This document shows, one piece after another, positions 21,068-31,414 of a stretch of DNA of 64,000 bases (positions are counted from its first letter, which is position 1; every line of letters starts with the position of its first letter). Location of the stretch: positions 1,011,454 through 1,075,453 of the forward strand of contig NW_025064884.1 in NCBI RefSeq assembly GCF_019112545.1, given 5' to 3'. The notes below the pieces were generated by a model. That model was not told where the DNA came from and made no database searches. It saw nothing but the letters and a program-made list of their open reading frames with translations. The position numbers were made by a program, and so were the translations under genes. The DNA comes from Guyanagaster necrorhizus (Eukaryota; Basidiomycota; Agaricomycetes; Agaricales; Physalacriaceae).

Positions 21068-23437
21068 ATGTCGTCGTCACTCCCACCCGCCTTGTGTGGT
21101 CAGCTCGACGTTCTTCTCATCGACAATTTTGACTCGTTCACCTGGAATCTGTATCAGCAACTGTGTCTCCTTGGTGCAGATGTTACTGTTATACGGAACG
21201 ACGCCATCTCTCCAGAAGTGTTCCCTGAGCTCAAGCTTAAGTCGTTGATCATTTCTCCTGGCCCAGGACATCCGAAGACTGACTCTGGGATATCTCGGGC
21301 CGCTATTGAGTTTTTCAAGGGCAAGGTGCCGGTATTTGGAGTGTGCATGGGGTTGGAGTGCATGGTGGATCTCCTTGGCGGGGACATTGCGTGTGTGATT
21401 ATCTATTCTACCTGCCTCGCTACTAACTTGGCTTTCAGCTATGCTGGCGAGATCATGCATGGAAAAGTTTCTCGAATCCTGCACGACGAGCGGGGCTGCT
21501 TCAAGGGCATTCCCCAGGGAATCAAATCGACCCGGTACCACTCGCTCAGCGCCGCCCACACGACGCTGCCTCCAGAACTCGCTATCACCGCCACCACCGA
21601 CAACTCCGGTGTCATCATGGGTGTCCGGCATCGCCAATACACCCTTGAAGCCGTGCAGTACCACCCCGAGAGCATCCTCAGCGAGGGCGGCGACGCGCTC
21701 ATGCGCAACTTTCTCACTCTCCGTGGCGGGACATGGGAAGAGAACCCAGAGAGCCGGGTGATGGACTCGACGCTGCCGCCGTTCGAGGCAAAGGGCGGGG
21801 GAAAGAAGATCCCGTCGGTGCTGGAGAAGATCTACCACCAGCGGCTGGCCGACGTCGTGCAGGCGCAGTCCACGCCGGGGTCGACGATGGCGGACTTGGA
21901 GACGCTGTACACGCTCAACGTCGCCCCACCACTTGTCCCGCTCCTCCCACGCCTCGCCTCCCGCCCTGCGCTGTTTGCCGAAGTGAAGCGCGCGTCTCCG
22001 TCCAAGGGTCCGATAGCCCCGACCATATCTCCTGCGAGCCAGGCCCTGACGTACGCTTTGGCTGGTGCTCACGTCGTCTCGGTCCTCACTGAGCCAAAGT
22101 GGTTTCTTGGGAGTCTACAGGATATGCTGCATGCGCGGCTGAGCGTAGGAACCCTCTCTAATAGACCTGTCATACTGCGCAAGGACTTTATATTCAGCCG
22201 TTACCAGGTGTTAGAGTCACGCATCTGGGGTGCTGACACTATCCTGCTCATCGTGGGGCTCCTCCCCGAGGTCGCGCTGCGTGATCTTTACGCGTACAGT
22301 CTCGAGTTGGGCATGGAGCCGCTCGTTGAGGTGAACAATGCAAGAGAGATGGAGCTCGCGCTGAGCCTCCCTGCCAAGGTCATCGGAGTGAACAACCGGA
22401 ATTTGCACGACTTTCGGGTGGACATGGATACAACGACGCGGCTGTCGGATATGGCCAAGGGAAAGGGCGTCGTACTGTGTGCGCTGAGCGGGATTACCGG
22501 TCCGGCTGATGTAAGTCGGTATGCAGCACAGGGCGTGGATGGCGTGCTCATTGGGGAGAGTCTGATGCGCGCCAAGGACCCCGCCGCATTCATCCGCCAA
22601 TTGTTCTCGTTACCCCCGCCCCCTCCGCCGCCGACGTCCCCCGCCCCGCCGCTCGTAAAAATATGCGGTGTCCGAACCAAGGACGAGGCGCTCGCCATCG
22701 CAGACGCCGGCGCAGACTTGCTCGGCCTCATGTTTGTCGAGTCATCCAAGAGACACGTCAGTTTCGACACAGCAAGAGAAATCTGCGCGTCGGTCCGTGC
22801 GCTTAGGTTCTCACAGCCACCCTCCCCTCCTCTTCTGTCAGTAGACAACACTCCATGGTTCACCTCGCACGCAGCCCGTCTCTCATCCTTTCCTCTCGTA
22901 GTCGGCGTCTTCCAAAACCAGCCCCTATCTGAGATATTGCACGCTGTGAGCGCGTGCCAACTGGATGTGGTGCAGCTGCATGGGACGGAGCCTGTCGAGT
23001 GGGCGAGGCAGATTCCTGTACCGGTCATCAAGGCATTCCATAGCGAAGCAGACATTACACGTGACGGGTACCACCAATTCATACTCTTGGATAGTCTGAG
23101 GGACGATGGCAGTGGGGTGAGCGGTGGCAGTGGCAAGGTCGTTGATTGGGAATTTGCAAGGCGGGTCGTGGATGGGAAAATATTTGCTGAGAATTCCGAA
23201 ACCGTACCGACTTCTGCAGGTGCTACTAATGGTACTACAACAAAACCTTCACCTCCACCCCTACCGATAATCCTTGCTGGGGGCCTCACTCCCGAGAATG
23301 TAGCGGCTGCCGTCGAGCAAGTGCAACCCTGGGCTGTGGACGTCAGTGGGGGTGTCGAGATGGAAGACGGCAAGGGAAAGGATCTGGAGAAGGTTAGGGC
23401 ATTCATACAACATGCCAAGGGTGTTCATGATCAATAG
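21068..23437 (+). CDS. TRP1: Trifunctional tryptophan protein: glutamine amidotransferase / IGPS / PRA isomerase
   Basis: Fungal trifunctional enzyme supplying three activities of tryptophan synthesis: the glutaminase subunit of anthranilate synthase, indole-3-glycerol-phosphate synthase, and phosphoribosylanthranilate isomerase. The class I amidotransferase domain starts LLIDNFDSFTWNLYQ and has SPGPGHP, the nucleophile loop FGVCMGLE, and the YHPES histidine-glutamate pair. IGPS follows with FAEVKRASPSKGPI, the ILRKDFI lysine, and GVNNRNL. After a proline-rich linker near 22612-22650 the isomerase begins VKICGVRT and includes the VVQLHG and VDVSGGVE phosphate loop. A 48-nt intron at 21391-21438 (GC|GTGTGT...TTTCAG|C) is a multiple of three with no stop, so the frame reads through it. 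Removing it restores GGDIAYAGEIMHGK and gives about 773 residues. It is divergent from the carrier pseudogene. Symbol trpC is used in ascomycetes. Confidence 0.95.
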   Translation: MSSSLPPALCGQLDVLLIDNFDSFTWNLYQQLCLLGADVTVIRNDAISPEVFPELKLKSLIISPGPGHPKTDSGISRAAIEFFKGKVPVFGVCMGLECMVDLLGGDIACVIIYSTCLATNLAFSYAGEIMHGKVSRILHDERGCFKGIPQGIKSTRYHSLSAAHTTLPPELAITATTDNSGVIMGVRHRQYTLEAVQYHPESILSEGGDALMRNFLTLRGGTWEENPESRVMDSTLPPFEAKGGGKKIPSVLEKIYHQRLADVVQAQSTPGSTMADLETLYTLNVAPPLVPLLPRLASRPALFAEVKRASPSKGPIAPTISPASQALTYALAGAHVVSVLTEPKWFLGSLQDMLHARLSVGTLSNRPVILRKDFIFSRYQVLESRIWGADTILLIVGLLPEVALRDLYAYSLELGMEPLVEVNNAREMELALSLPAKVIGVNNRNLHDFRVDMDTTTRLSDMAKGKGVVLCALSGITGPADVSRYAAQGVDGVLIGESLMRAKDPAAFIRQLFSLPPPPPPPTSPAPPLVKICGVRTKDEALAIADAGADLLGLMFVESSKRHVSFDTAREICASVRALRFSQPPSPPLLSVDNTPWFTSHAARLSSFPLVVGVFQNQPLSEILHAVSACQLDVVQLHGTEPVEWARQIPVPVIKAFHSEADITRDGYHQFILLDSLRDDGSGVSGGSGKVVDWEFARRVVDGKIFAENSETVPTSAGATNGTTTKPSPPPLPIILAGGLTPENVAAAVEQVQPWAVDVSGGVEMEDGKGKDLEKVRAFIQHAKGVHDQ

Positions 23438-23813
23438 AATGGGTTGGCTTTTTATATTTATTCTGCTTGGTTGCGTTCGCAGAAAGTGTATATTTTCCAT
23501 CTTCCGCCGAGTTAAAAAATTGGGCTATCGAGCTACAGGAACGAGTAATGTAGTCTCGTTTATGTAAGGGAATATAGATGCAACATAATAATACGTTGGA
23601 ATGAGAAGTGACAGCGCAGAATTTAGGGTCCATTTTTGGGGAGTTTGTGCGCATATTCGTCGACCTCGGGTAGAAATATGTCAGATGGCTAAAATATCCA
23701 AATTCGCGTGCTTTCGCGTCGCCCGTTCAGCCCTCGCGTAATGATAATGATGTCATCGAACGCGTCCGGCTAAAACAGCCTGCACGTGAAAATAACTTTA
23801 CTTCCGTACCGCC
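23438..23813. other. Intergenic between TRP1 and HAD genes
   Basis: Contains the TRP1 3' flank and the likely promoter of the next gene. A CACGTG E-box-like hexamer occurs near 23783; function unknown. Confidence 0.5.
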
Positions 23814-25136
23814 ATGATTGCCCATGGAATCCGAACTCTTGGCGTCCTAGGTGCGGGCCAGATGGGCACCGGAATTGCATTGGTGTCTGCATTGCGAGCC
23901 AGAGTTCCTGTGCTCTTGCACGACCGATCTCAAGATCAAGTAACAAAAGGCCTCGCCTTCGTAGACAAGCTACTCGAGAAGGACGTGTCGAAAGGGAGAA
24001 TAAGCAGCGAGGAAGCCAAGGAGGCAAGAGACAGGATAACGGGAGTTGATGGTGTCCATGCGATGAGAGACGTGGATATGGTCGTTGAGGTGTGTATGCA
24101 AAACCTCCAATCTCACAATGCTCAAGTCCCACCGTGACATTCAGGCTGTTTCGGAAAACCTATCGCTGAAGCAAAAAATATTTCAACAATTTGCTGCTGA
24201 ACTGTCACCAGAAGCTATCCTAGCCTCCAACACAAGTTCGATAAGTATCACCAAGATTGCGGCATCGACGATGCCCGAAGGTGTCAGTGCCTCCAGTGAT
24301 GCAGGAAAGAAGACTGCTGGACGTGTCGTTGGTTCGTCATCCTAACGCTCTTTACCTTGTATTAATAATACACATAATACAGGCCTGCACTTTTTCAACC
24401 CTGTACCTGTCATGGTATGCCTTATTATCCCTTCGTGAAATACACCGCTCACGAGGGACGTCCGGCAGAAACTTGTCGAACTCATTTCGGCTTTACAAAC
24501 TACATCGGACACATTAGACAGGGCGCGCTCATTCGCCACGGCGTGCGGAAAAGGTGCGGCTCGGACGTCCCTTCTGATCTCCCTTTGTCTCATTTCGTGT
24601 GAGCAGAGGTGACAACTTCGAAGGACGTACCCGGATTCGTGGCTAATGCTCTCTTGATGCCGTTCATTAACGAGGTATGGGTCTATACCTTTTCTATGCC
24701 TCGTAATTCATATCAGGTATTAGGCCATCATGTGTTTGGAAAAAGTACGCACTGTTTTGTTTCCGCTGCCATAACTTAGAGGGATGGTCCTTTCAGGGAA
24801 CGGCCACTCGGGATGACATCGACACAACGTTAAAGTTGGGCATGAATCATCCCATGGGTCCATTGCAACTTGGTACGTTCTTCCCAACTCACAGCGCTCT
24901 CATTTCTCTGACGTTCTTGATATATAGCTGACTTGTACGTTAGTCTCATTATTGATCTGCATTATTCTTATCGTGGTTTGCTCAGCATTGGGCTGGATAC
25001 TTGTCTTGCGATCCAGGAAACACTGTATGCTGGCACTCGAGACTCGAAGTACAGGCCCAGCGTGTTGCTCGAGCGAATGGTGGACGCGGGATGGTATGGC
25101 AAAAAGAGCGGGAAGGGTTTCTACGAGTATAACTGA
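23814..25136 (+). CDS. 3-hydroxyacyl-CoA (3-hydroxybutyryl-CoA) dehydrogenase
   Basis: Predicted NAD-dependent oxidation of short-chain L-3-hydroxyacyl-CoA in fatty-acid or butyrate metabolism. Start 23814 gives [22 protein letters not shown] with the GxGxxG NAD-binding loop. Then come [16 protein letters not shown] across intron 24090-24144, [13 protein letters not shown], the active-site region [11 protein letters not shown] (24385-24415), [43 protein letters not shown], and a C-terminus [16 protein letters not shown] typical of this family. About six introns give a protein close to the usual 300-320 residues. An exon contains a small extra segment [13 protein letters not shown] before GLHFFNP. 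Everything needed for catalysis seems intact. Confidence 0.92.
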
Positions 25137-25252
25137 TCTTTGTGAGAGAGATCCTGCTTCGACCGAATAATCAAAATGCATAATTAGCTAACTGTAATAT
25201 ACAACAAGAAGGGTTACAAAAGACATGTTTGGCAAGGCATCTGTGTCAACCA

Positions 25253-26917
25253 TTATGCATCATCGTCAGAGTCATGATCCACAGACATCAAGTCATTCAA
25301 ACTATAACAAAGTAAGCAACTGAGATGTCCGCCAATAGTCTACAAGGAAATATGTTGTCGTACCAATGAACCAGTGGTCTGACAACAACCGCAACGTCCG
25401 CAAGTGTCTGGGCAAAATTGGGATCGAGTACCTTTTCATCCGTGAAACTGAATTTCACCAGTTAAGTCAATAATGGCCCTGTTCGAAATTTGAAGCAATG
25501 ATCTTACTAGTGGACGACCGCGAACGAACGGCATTTGAGCAAATCAATATCTCTGTGAAAAAAAAACTTGGCATGGGAAAATTTGTGAAGATAGAAATCG
25601 TACGGATGGTCCTTGTCTACCCCCTTCGGTGCAACCTTCAATTCATCTTCTCTCCCAAAGATGTTTTCCCTCGTTCCTGGTTTCGGCTCTCCGAAATACT
25701 TGACAAATTCAGGAGAAGAGATTATGTCTCTTAGTCGGGAAGAACTGCGTTTGATATTGGTCCTGGAATAAATTAAGATGGACCCCAAGGCAAGGAGGGT
25801 AAAATTTGGGTGAAGACCTTATGGTTGCTAATTCGTTTCTGCCGGGACACCAGAGTCCACCAGCTAAAAGGCTTCCACCGCCAGGCTTAACTGTCAAAAG
25901 TGCAATCGGGTTACTAGAGAGATTAGGCGGACTGAAGTAGAGAGTTACTTGATCTAAAGAGTAAATGAGAATGTAAAAGTCAAACCTAACGGAATGACAA
26001 CCTACATGTGATCTAGGATCACGATCAGCCAGTAGGTCGAACTATGAGAGTTAAAGTATACACACATGCGGCGAACGTGCCCTTTCTACCACTCCTAGAG
26101 AAGCTCGCCGAGAAATTCATCTTATATGGTGTCTTATCATTACTAAACCGAATCTAACAATAACGCGATCAGTCCTCGAACACGAAGAGAGTGTAAAACG
26201 ACGCGGCGCACATCACGGTATATCCGATGAATCACATCCCTGGGCGGCAATGGCGGTATTTCCCCGTCGACTTCATTGAGCTTGTCAGTGAAAGCCTCGA
26301 CGAAATCCTTCCACTCCTTTTCTGCTTGACGGTACACGCGTTCTGCTAATGTCAGTGGACCCATTTCTGCTCCGATTGAGAAAACACGACCAACCGTGCA
26401 GCTTGAACCTGGTACGTTAAGCAATTAGGATGGACATAGTAGAATCACGAACAGACGTACCATTCACGGTCATTACATTCTGGTTTCTTCAGCTGCGCCA
26501 GAAAGTCTAGGGTATTTTGAGAAACCTGACCGGGGCGAACTGAAGGGAGTCAACGATGGAAAGCGGTGGCATGGGTAACGACACACCTTGCCCTGTCTTG
26601 GGCGCATCGATGACTACACCAACAACTTCCTGGCCCTCTTCAAGCTCCAATTCCGACCATTCATCTTCGTCGTCTGCAACCTTTCGCTTCTTCTTTGGGT
26701 CCTTTTTTCGTTTCTTCGGTTTATTATCCGAGTCGTCGTCCAGCACGTCGCTGTTCAACTCTTCCTCGTCCGAGTTATCGACTTTTCGAGCTCTCTTTCT
26801 GGGAGACTTTCGCTGAGGCTCTGCTTCAACGTCAGAAGCCTCTGAGCCGTGGGGAGGTTTACGGTTCTTCGAGGAACGGGATGTCGACGCCCGCGTTGCC
26901 CGCGTTTTGGGAGCCAT
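25253..26917 (-). CDS. DUF2461 (TIGR02453) family protein with charged N-terminal tail
   Basis: Start 26917 gives MAPKTRATRAST, followed by about 100 residues rich in Lys/Arg and Asp/Glu with several basic stretches (KSPRKRARK, KPKKRKKDPKKKRK), consistent with nuclear targeting. The DUF2461 domain follows over several short exons: FAPVRFLKIP, VYRQAEKEWKDFVEAF, PPRDVIHRIYRDVRFS, KPGGGSLLAGGLWCP, SSPEFVKYFGEPKP, GREDELKVAPKGVDKDH and DIDLLKCRSFAVVH. The final exon ends VDHDSDDDA. The biochemical role of this family is unknown. Bacterial members lack the charged tail. The start lies about 340 bp from the F-box pseudogene start on the other strand. Confidence 0.85.
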
Positions 26918-27261
26918 GGTGATTGTCTGAGTAAGACACGGTGGCCAACAATCAGAGTCAGTTGACACTGCTAGGGCCTGAAAGACTGGCAGTAAACAGG
27001 GGTAGCGGTGTGAACGTTGTTAAGGGGCTGACTAAGAGATCTCTTCTCGCCCACAGTCGCTGATTCAGTTTTGGTGATTTTTACATCGCAGGTACTCCTA
27101 GCTAATATTCGAATGCTTCTTTGAGTGGTAGTTGGATGCCCATAATGTCTCCTTCGAATTGAATACCCTGTGTAGGATGCTCGTGTCTGGATCGTCATTT
27201 CCCCTTTCAAAATACCGTCTTGGAGGATTCTTCTTTCGTAGCTACAGTTTTGACGTATCTA
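26918..27261. other. Divergent intergenic region
   Basis: About 340 bp between two outward-facing start sites (DUF2461 gene and F-box pseudogene). No gene seen, and no promoter motif is clear. Confidence 0.45.
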
Positions 27262-29281
27262 ATGCGCTCAAATGACCAGCCATTACCAGCTGAAGCTGAA
27301 GCTATTCGAAGCATGATATCCAAACTCGAGGAGCGCATCGCAACTGCAGACTTGTGAGTCTGCCCTCACAGCATTTCGTCAAGACATGGTCGACTTTATC
27401 TTAAAGGCCGACGAGATGATGGCTGAACTCCATAGAGAGCGCGGACGGGTTTTGGTGGAGATACAAGAGAAGAGGGGTCTTCTAAGCGTTGTTCGAAAAC
27501 TTCCCTCCAAAATTCTGTTGCAGATATTTCGCGAAACGCTCGAGTTTCCTATAAAGCACACGCAATCAGACCGAGACGACTTTTGGTGGGATACTGAGCC
27601 TGCTCACCGTTCGCTCTGGACCATTGAGCTGGTTTCATGGCGTTGAAGGGCTGTAGGTCTTAACCCCTAGCTATGGTCGTACGTCAACATCATCATCACA
27701 GATGATGATTTTGCAGATGGGGCATATAGTCTCATTCGGCGTGTCGGTCTTCAGTTAGCCCGTTCTCAGCAATCCTTCCTCTCCCTCTATATACGATTCT
27801 TCAAGCTACAAGAAACTCCCCTCTCCACTCGAATTTATGCTTTTGTCAGTTTCTACTAGATTGCGTGAATTACACCTTGGTATGGACGTAGAGATGTTCT
27901 CTGCCATTCCTTCACTGCAATTATCATTACCATCCTTTGAAATTCTTTCCATTCTTTGACACCGATGATTACAGTTGTCTGCAACTAGTCTGCAATGCGC
28001 TGAAACTTCGCGGCCTCACGTTCATAGACGTCGAAGATCCAGCAAAGTTATTTGCAATTCCGTGGCCACAAATCACTCGCTGTAGTAGCTCCCATGCCTA
28101 TCGGGACGGAAATCCAGGGCCCGACCCCTCCAGGTTCCTGGACGTCCTCAGATTGATGACGAATTTGACAAGTTGCGACTTCGTCTGTGAAGGCTGCTCA
28201 ATCGAATTCGAAACTGAACAGGTTGCATGCACTAAGCTACAAGAATTTTCATTGACATCGTGGGCATATAACGAAACTTACATACCCCAACTATTCAGCG
28301 GACTTACACCACCATCTCTCTCTCGGTTGCGGGCCAAGTGTTCAATGGGGCCGGGGCCAGAAAATGAAGACACCTTTAGTTCCATCCGACATGCCATCAA
28401 TGTGTCCCAGAGCCCTCTAACCGTTCTTGAATTCGAACATTGTCTCATCACAGAAGAAGACCTCCTCTCCGTTCTTCGAACTATGCCTACTCTAGAGCAC
28501 TTGAAGCTCATCAATATCGGTCCCGATGCGATCACCGACCAGACATTAGATGAGCTCATGGTTAGACCAAACGAAAATTCCCTTATGCCCCGACTAACGG
28601 TGGGAACTGTCCTTTGTCTGAAAACACATTTGGAACTTCCGACCTACTCAGTCCGCCTGTACTGTGTTATATCATCCCCACCTCCGTTGGCTCCAATAAC
28701 AAGGTACGTTCCTTTGTTACTATCAAATATATTGATGATTGACATTTTCTACCCAGGCAGACTCGTTCACTATGATAGCGTTATTCGAGGGGCAGAGGTT
28801 GTCCGAGAGAAACTTAACTCTCTAGGGAATATAATCAACCTTGAAACTGGCATCTCTGTGATTTTCGATAAACTTGCATTCGGCATCGAAGCTCTCAGCG
28901 TTACGAGGAACAATGAGGTAGGAGTACAATCCATAATTGCAAGTTTCACAAATTCATTGTCGATAACACCGTCTAAAGATGTGTTATCACTTTCGCATCG
29001 CACCGAACGTTGACGTTCCAACCGAGAAAAACTTGTTCTCCGTCAAGCCTAATGTGGGCCTTTCATTTGGCACCGGTCCATATGGGAGAAGGCTTGGAGG
29101 TGCCATGCTATGCTATCTTCATTGGGTTATAATAAGAGTTATGCGTAGGAGTGGCGCTGCTGAGATTTTTAGGGAACAACTAGAGGAGCAACGGCAGAAT
29201 CCCTCTGCCATTTTGTCTCTGCATTATGTCAATGCTCGTCTTGACGATTTCGCAATGAAAAGAACGATTTCCAAATTGTAA
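27262..29281 (+). pseudogene. F-box protein pseudogene
   Basis: Start 27262 opens MRSNDQPLPAEAEAIRSMIS, a common N-terminus of mushroom F-box proteins with a predicted coiled coil. At about 27352 one extra base shifts the frame just before CESALTAFRQDM. The F-box itself reads LLSVVRKLPSKILLQIFRETL, and the WTIELVSWR signature is followed directly by TGA at 27644-27646, where relatives have tryptophan, and by TAG at 27668-27670. The same frame then continues LWSYVNIIITDDDFADG. Another shift occurs near 27850-27940. After it a 358-codon leucine-rich frame (27937-29013) and a last block to about 29281 are still readable. The long downstream frame suggests recent loss or an alternative internal start. 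Confidence 0.78.
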
Positions 29282-29344
29282 ATTGTACACTCACGCTACA
29301 GATACATTCAAATTTTCTCGATCAGAATCGTTACGCTCATATTA

Positions 29345-30501
29345 CTAGTAGAAGCCTAAATCTGAGGTTGAGAGCGAATATACTCTCCATCTCTTCATTA
29401 TATTGTCCTAAGAAGATTGTTTCCTTAATGGGAGAACACGTACGGTTCTCTATCACTCACAAATACAATCCGAGGCAGGAAGGTGTCCACTGCCCATACA
29501 ATCCACGCTTTACTATCCTTCCAAATCCATGCCCAGAGAGAAGGTTTGAGAGCCTCCCACACCATATTTTTGGCATATTCTTCAGCACTGATGGCGCCTC
29601 CTGCATATAGTGAGATAAGAGACACGCAAAAACTTGAACAAGGGGTACCTTGAGAGACCTCTCTTCGCTTCGCCAGGGTAATAGGTTCGAGGGACTTGTA
29701 GCGCGAATGGTCAGGGAGTAGACTTAGCTTGTTTTCGACGATATCACTCTTCACGCTACCTGTACAGAGCTGAAAGGATGTCAACGGACAGAATGGGCAT
29801 GAGAAATAAGAAGCTTACATTGACAACCTTTATACTTTTGTAGCGAAAAATTGTCAAAATTTATGCTACTATAGTAAAGAAGTACACCCAATTGAACGGG
29901 GACAGTTCAACACGAAGCTTATTCCCATATGCGTGGAGAGCTGCCTTCGAGGAACTGTACGTGGAACCAAAGGGATAAGGGGTCACAGCAGCAACGCTAC
30001 CAACTTGAAGGATGCATGCACCACCGGAAACAATGAGAAGCGGTATAAATGCTTTAATCATCCTCAGTGCACCAAACACATTGACATCATAGAGATCTTG
30101 AACCCTCTTCATGTCGAGGTCAATAGCGGAAGATAGAAAGGCTGGTATTTCAAAGTGTCAGGTAGAAAATGGTTCAAGGAAGGGACGTGCTTTGGCCACT
30201 AGGTATAAAACTGAGTACGGAACAAGGAAAAGACAATCAGGACAGGACATACGCTTGATTGACCAACATGGCGAGTTTACCACCAGCCATATCTGCCACC
30301 TGGTCCCGAACGTGGTTGATCTCCTCGTCATTCGTAACATCAAGCACAAATGTCTTCATCCCTGCTTTCAACAAATCCGAAAGTGCAGCTCCATTGCGGG
30401 CTGTGGCAAATACGACAAGACCTAGTAGTTTGGTGTTTCATTCGAACTTGCCTTGTTCATGGAATTCGCGAGCGGGAGCATTACCGATTCCAGTACTACA
30501 C
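29345..30501 (-). CDS. Short-chain dehydrogenase/reductase, AYR1-like
   Basis: Rossmann-fold SDR resembling NADPH-dependent 1-acyldihydroxyacetone-phosphate reductase, which acts in ether-lipid and triacylglycerol synthesis. Exons in order: GIGNAPAREFHEQGK (from the acceptor CTCTAG at 30502-30505), FATARNGAALSDLLKAGM, LDVTNDEEINHVRDQVADM, LYDVNVFGALRMIKAFIPLL, GSVAAVTPYPFGSTYSSSKAALHAY with the catalytic Ser and YxxxK, and EEYAKNMVWEALKPS. A donor GTGAGT at 29452 and acceptor CTTCTTAG lead to a last exon ending LGFY at 29345-29347. The first exon, which should encode the start of the TGxxxGxG loop, was not found. An octamer tandem repeat lies in that place. The 5' end is therefore incomplete and the gene may be damaged. 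Confidence 0.75.
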
Positions 30502-30572
30502 CTAGAGGGCAATGAGCCAATGTAATTGTGAATTTTCAAGTGAAGAGGGTGAAGAGCATAGAAACGTACGAC

Positions 30573-30620
30573 TGGACGGTTGGACGGTTGGACGGTTGGA
30601 CGGCTGGGCGGCTGGACGGA
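30573..30620. repeat. Octamer tandem repeat, six copies
   Basis: Unit TGGACGGT repeated six times head to tail. The first three copies are exact and the last three carry one or two substitutions. It lies immediately upstream of the recognisable part of the SDR gene. Confidence 0.9.
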
Positions 30621-31384
30621 AGCTATACCTGTGGGTGCTTGGATGTCCAGACCGTGGCGTCGGATGTCGGCGGAACGGCCCGGTAGCCAAGCTCATCGAA
30701 GTGCCAACATCGCGAAGCACAAAGACTATGAAAACGAGCGCGTCGTCTTCACACATCTCCCAATCTCAAGTCAGTCCAATCCAATGGCTCACCGGTATGT
30801 CCTTGATGAGCATATCCAGGTCTAAGGTCACCATTATCTCGGAGAAACTTGGGAAAAACTAACGTTAATTCGGATATCAATACGGAGGGTGTCTGGGGTA
30901 AATATGACAATGTCGAGCCGCGTTTTGACATTCGTTGATAACGCTTGTAGCTCTTCTTGGTCGATATCGACTGGCTCGACGCGTAGTAAGGAGATCACGG
31001 TGTAGGCATCCGAGGACCATCCGAAGCCAATATGTATAGCCTTCCGTTTCGAGAGCTATTGTTCCATATGCTACATTCAGATATGAGTCGAAATCTAGTA
31101 GGCAAATTAAATTACTTTTGCGATATCCACTGAACCGTACTCGCAGTTTGAGGACCGGTCCGGATTCCCGCGCTTACTATGCCAAAATTAAATTTCTTGT
31201 CCCCCCAGTGACTGATTCGCGCCTATTACTCTGAATTGAAGCAACGTTGTTCATTGTTGAACGTTATTGCAAAAACCGATACAACCGAAAACCATGTTGA
31301 TCGTACATCGGCCGTTGAAAGGCAAGGGGCGCCACTGACCCCATATCGCACGCCCTGGCCAACGGTAATAATTAATCGCGTCGT
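30621..31384 (-). other. Possible multi-exon gene, unassigned
   Basis: The minus strand holds protein-like fragments without a known family: VISLLRVEPVDIDQEELQAL and TRLDIVIFTPDTLRIDIRIN (about 30870-31010), VTLDLDMLIKDIP (about 30795-30835), and EDDALVFIVFVLRDVGTSMS (about 30690-30750). Splice-like GT and AG dinucleotides separate them. Composition looks coding, but no start, stop or family could be fixed. The region also includes the promoter of the MurQ-like gene. Confidence 0.35.
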
Positions 31385-31414
31385 TTGAAATACCCCCACT
31401 GCTATTCATCAACC

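Noticed and set aside
21077..23418. Long minus-strand open frames (331 and 376 codons) opposite the tryptophan gene
   Set aside because: They are antisense shadows of a strongly coding, GC-rich gene with biased third positions. Their translations show no family traits.
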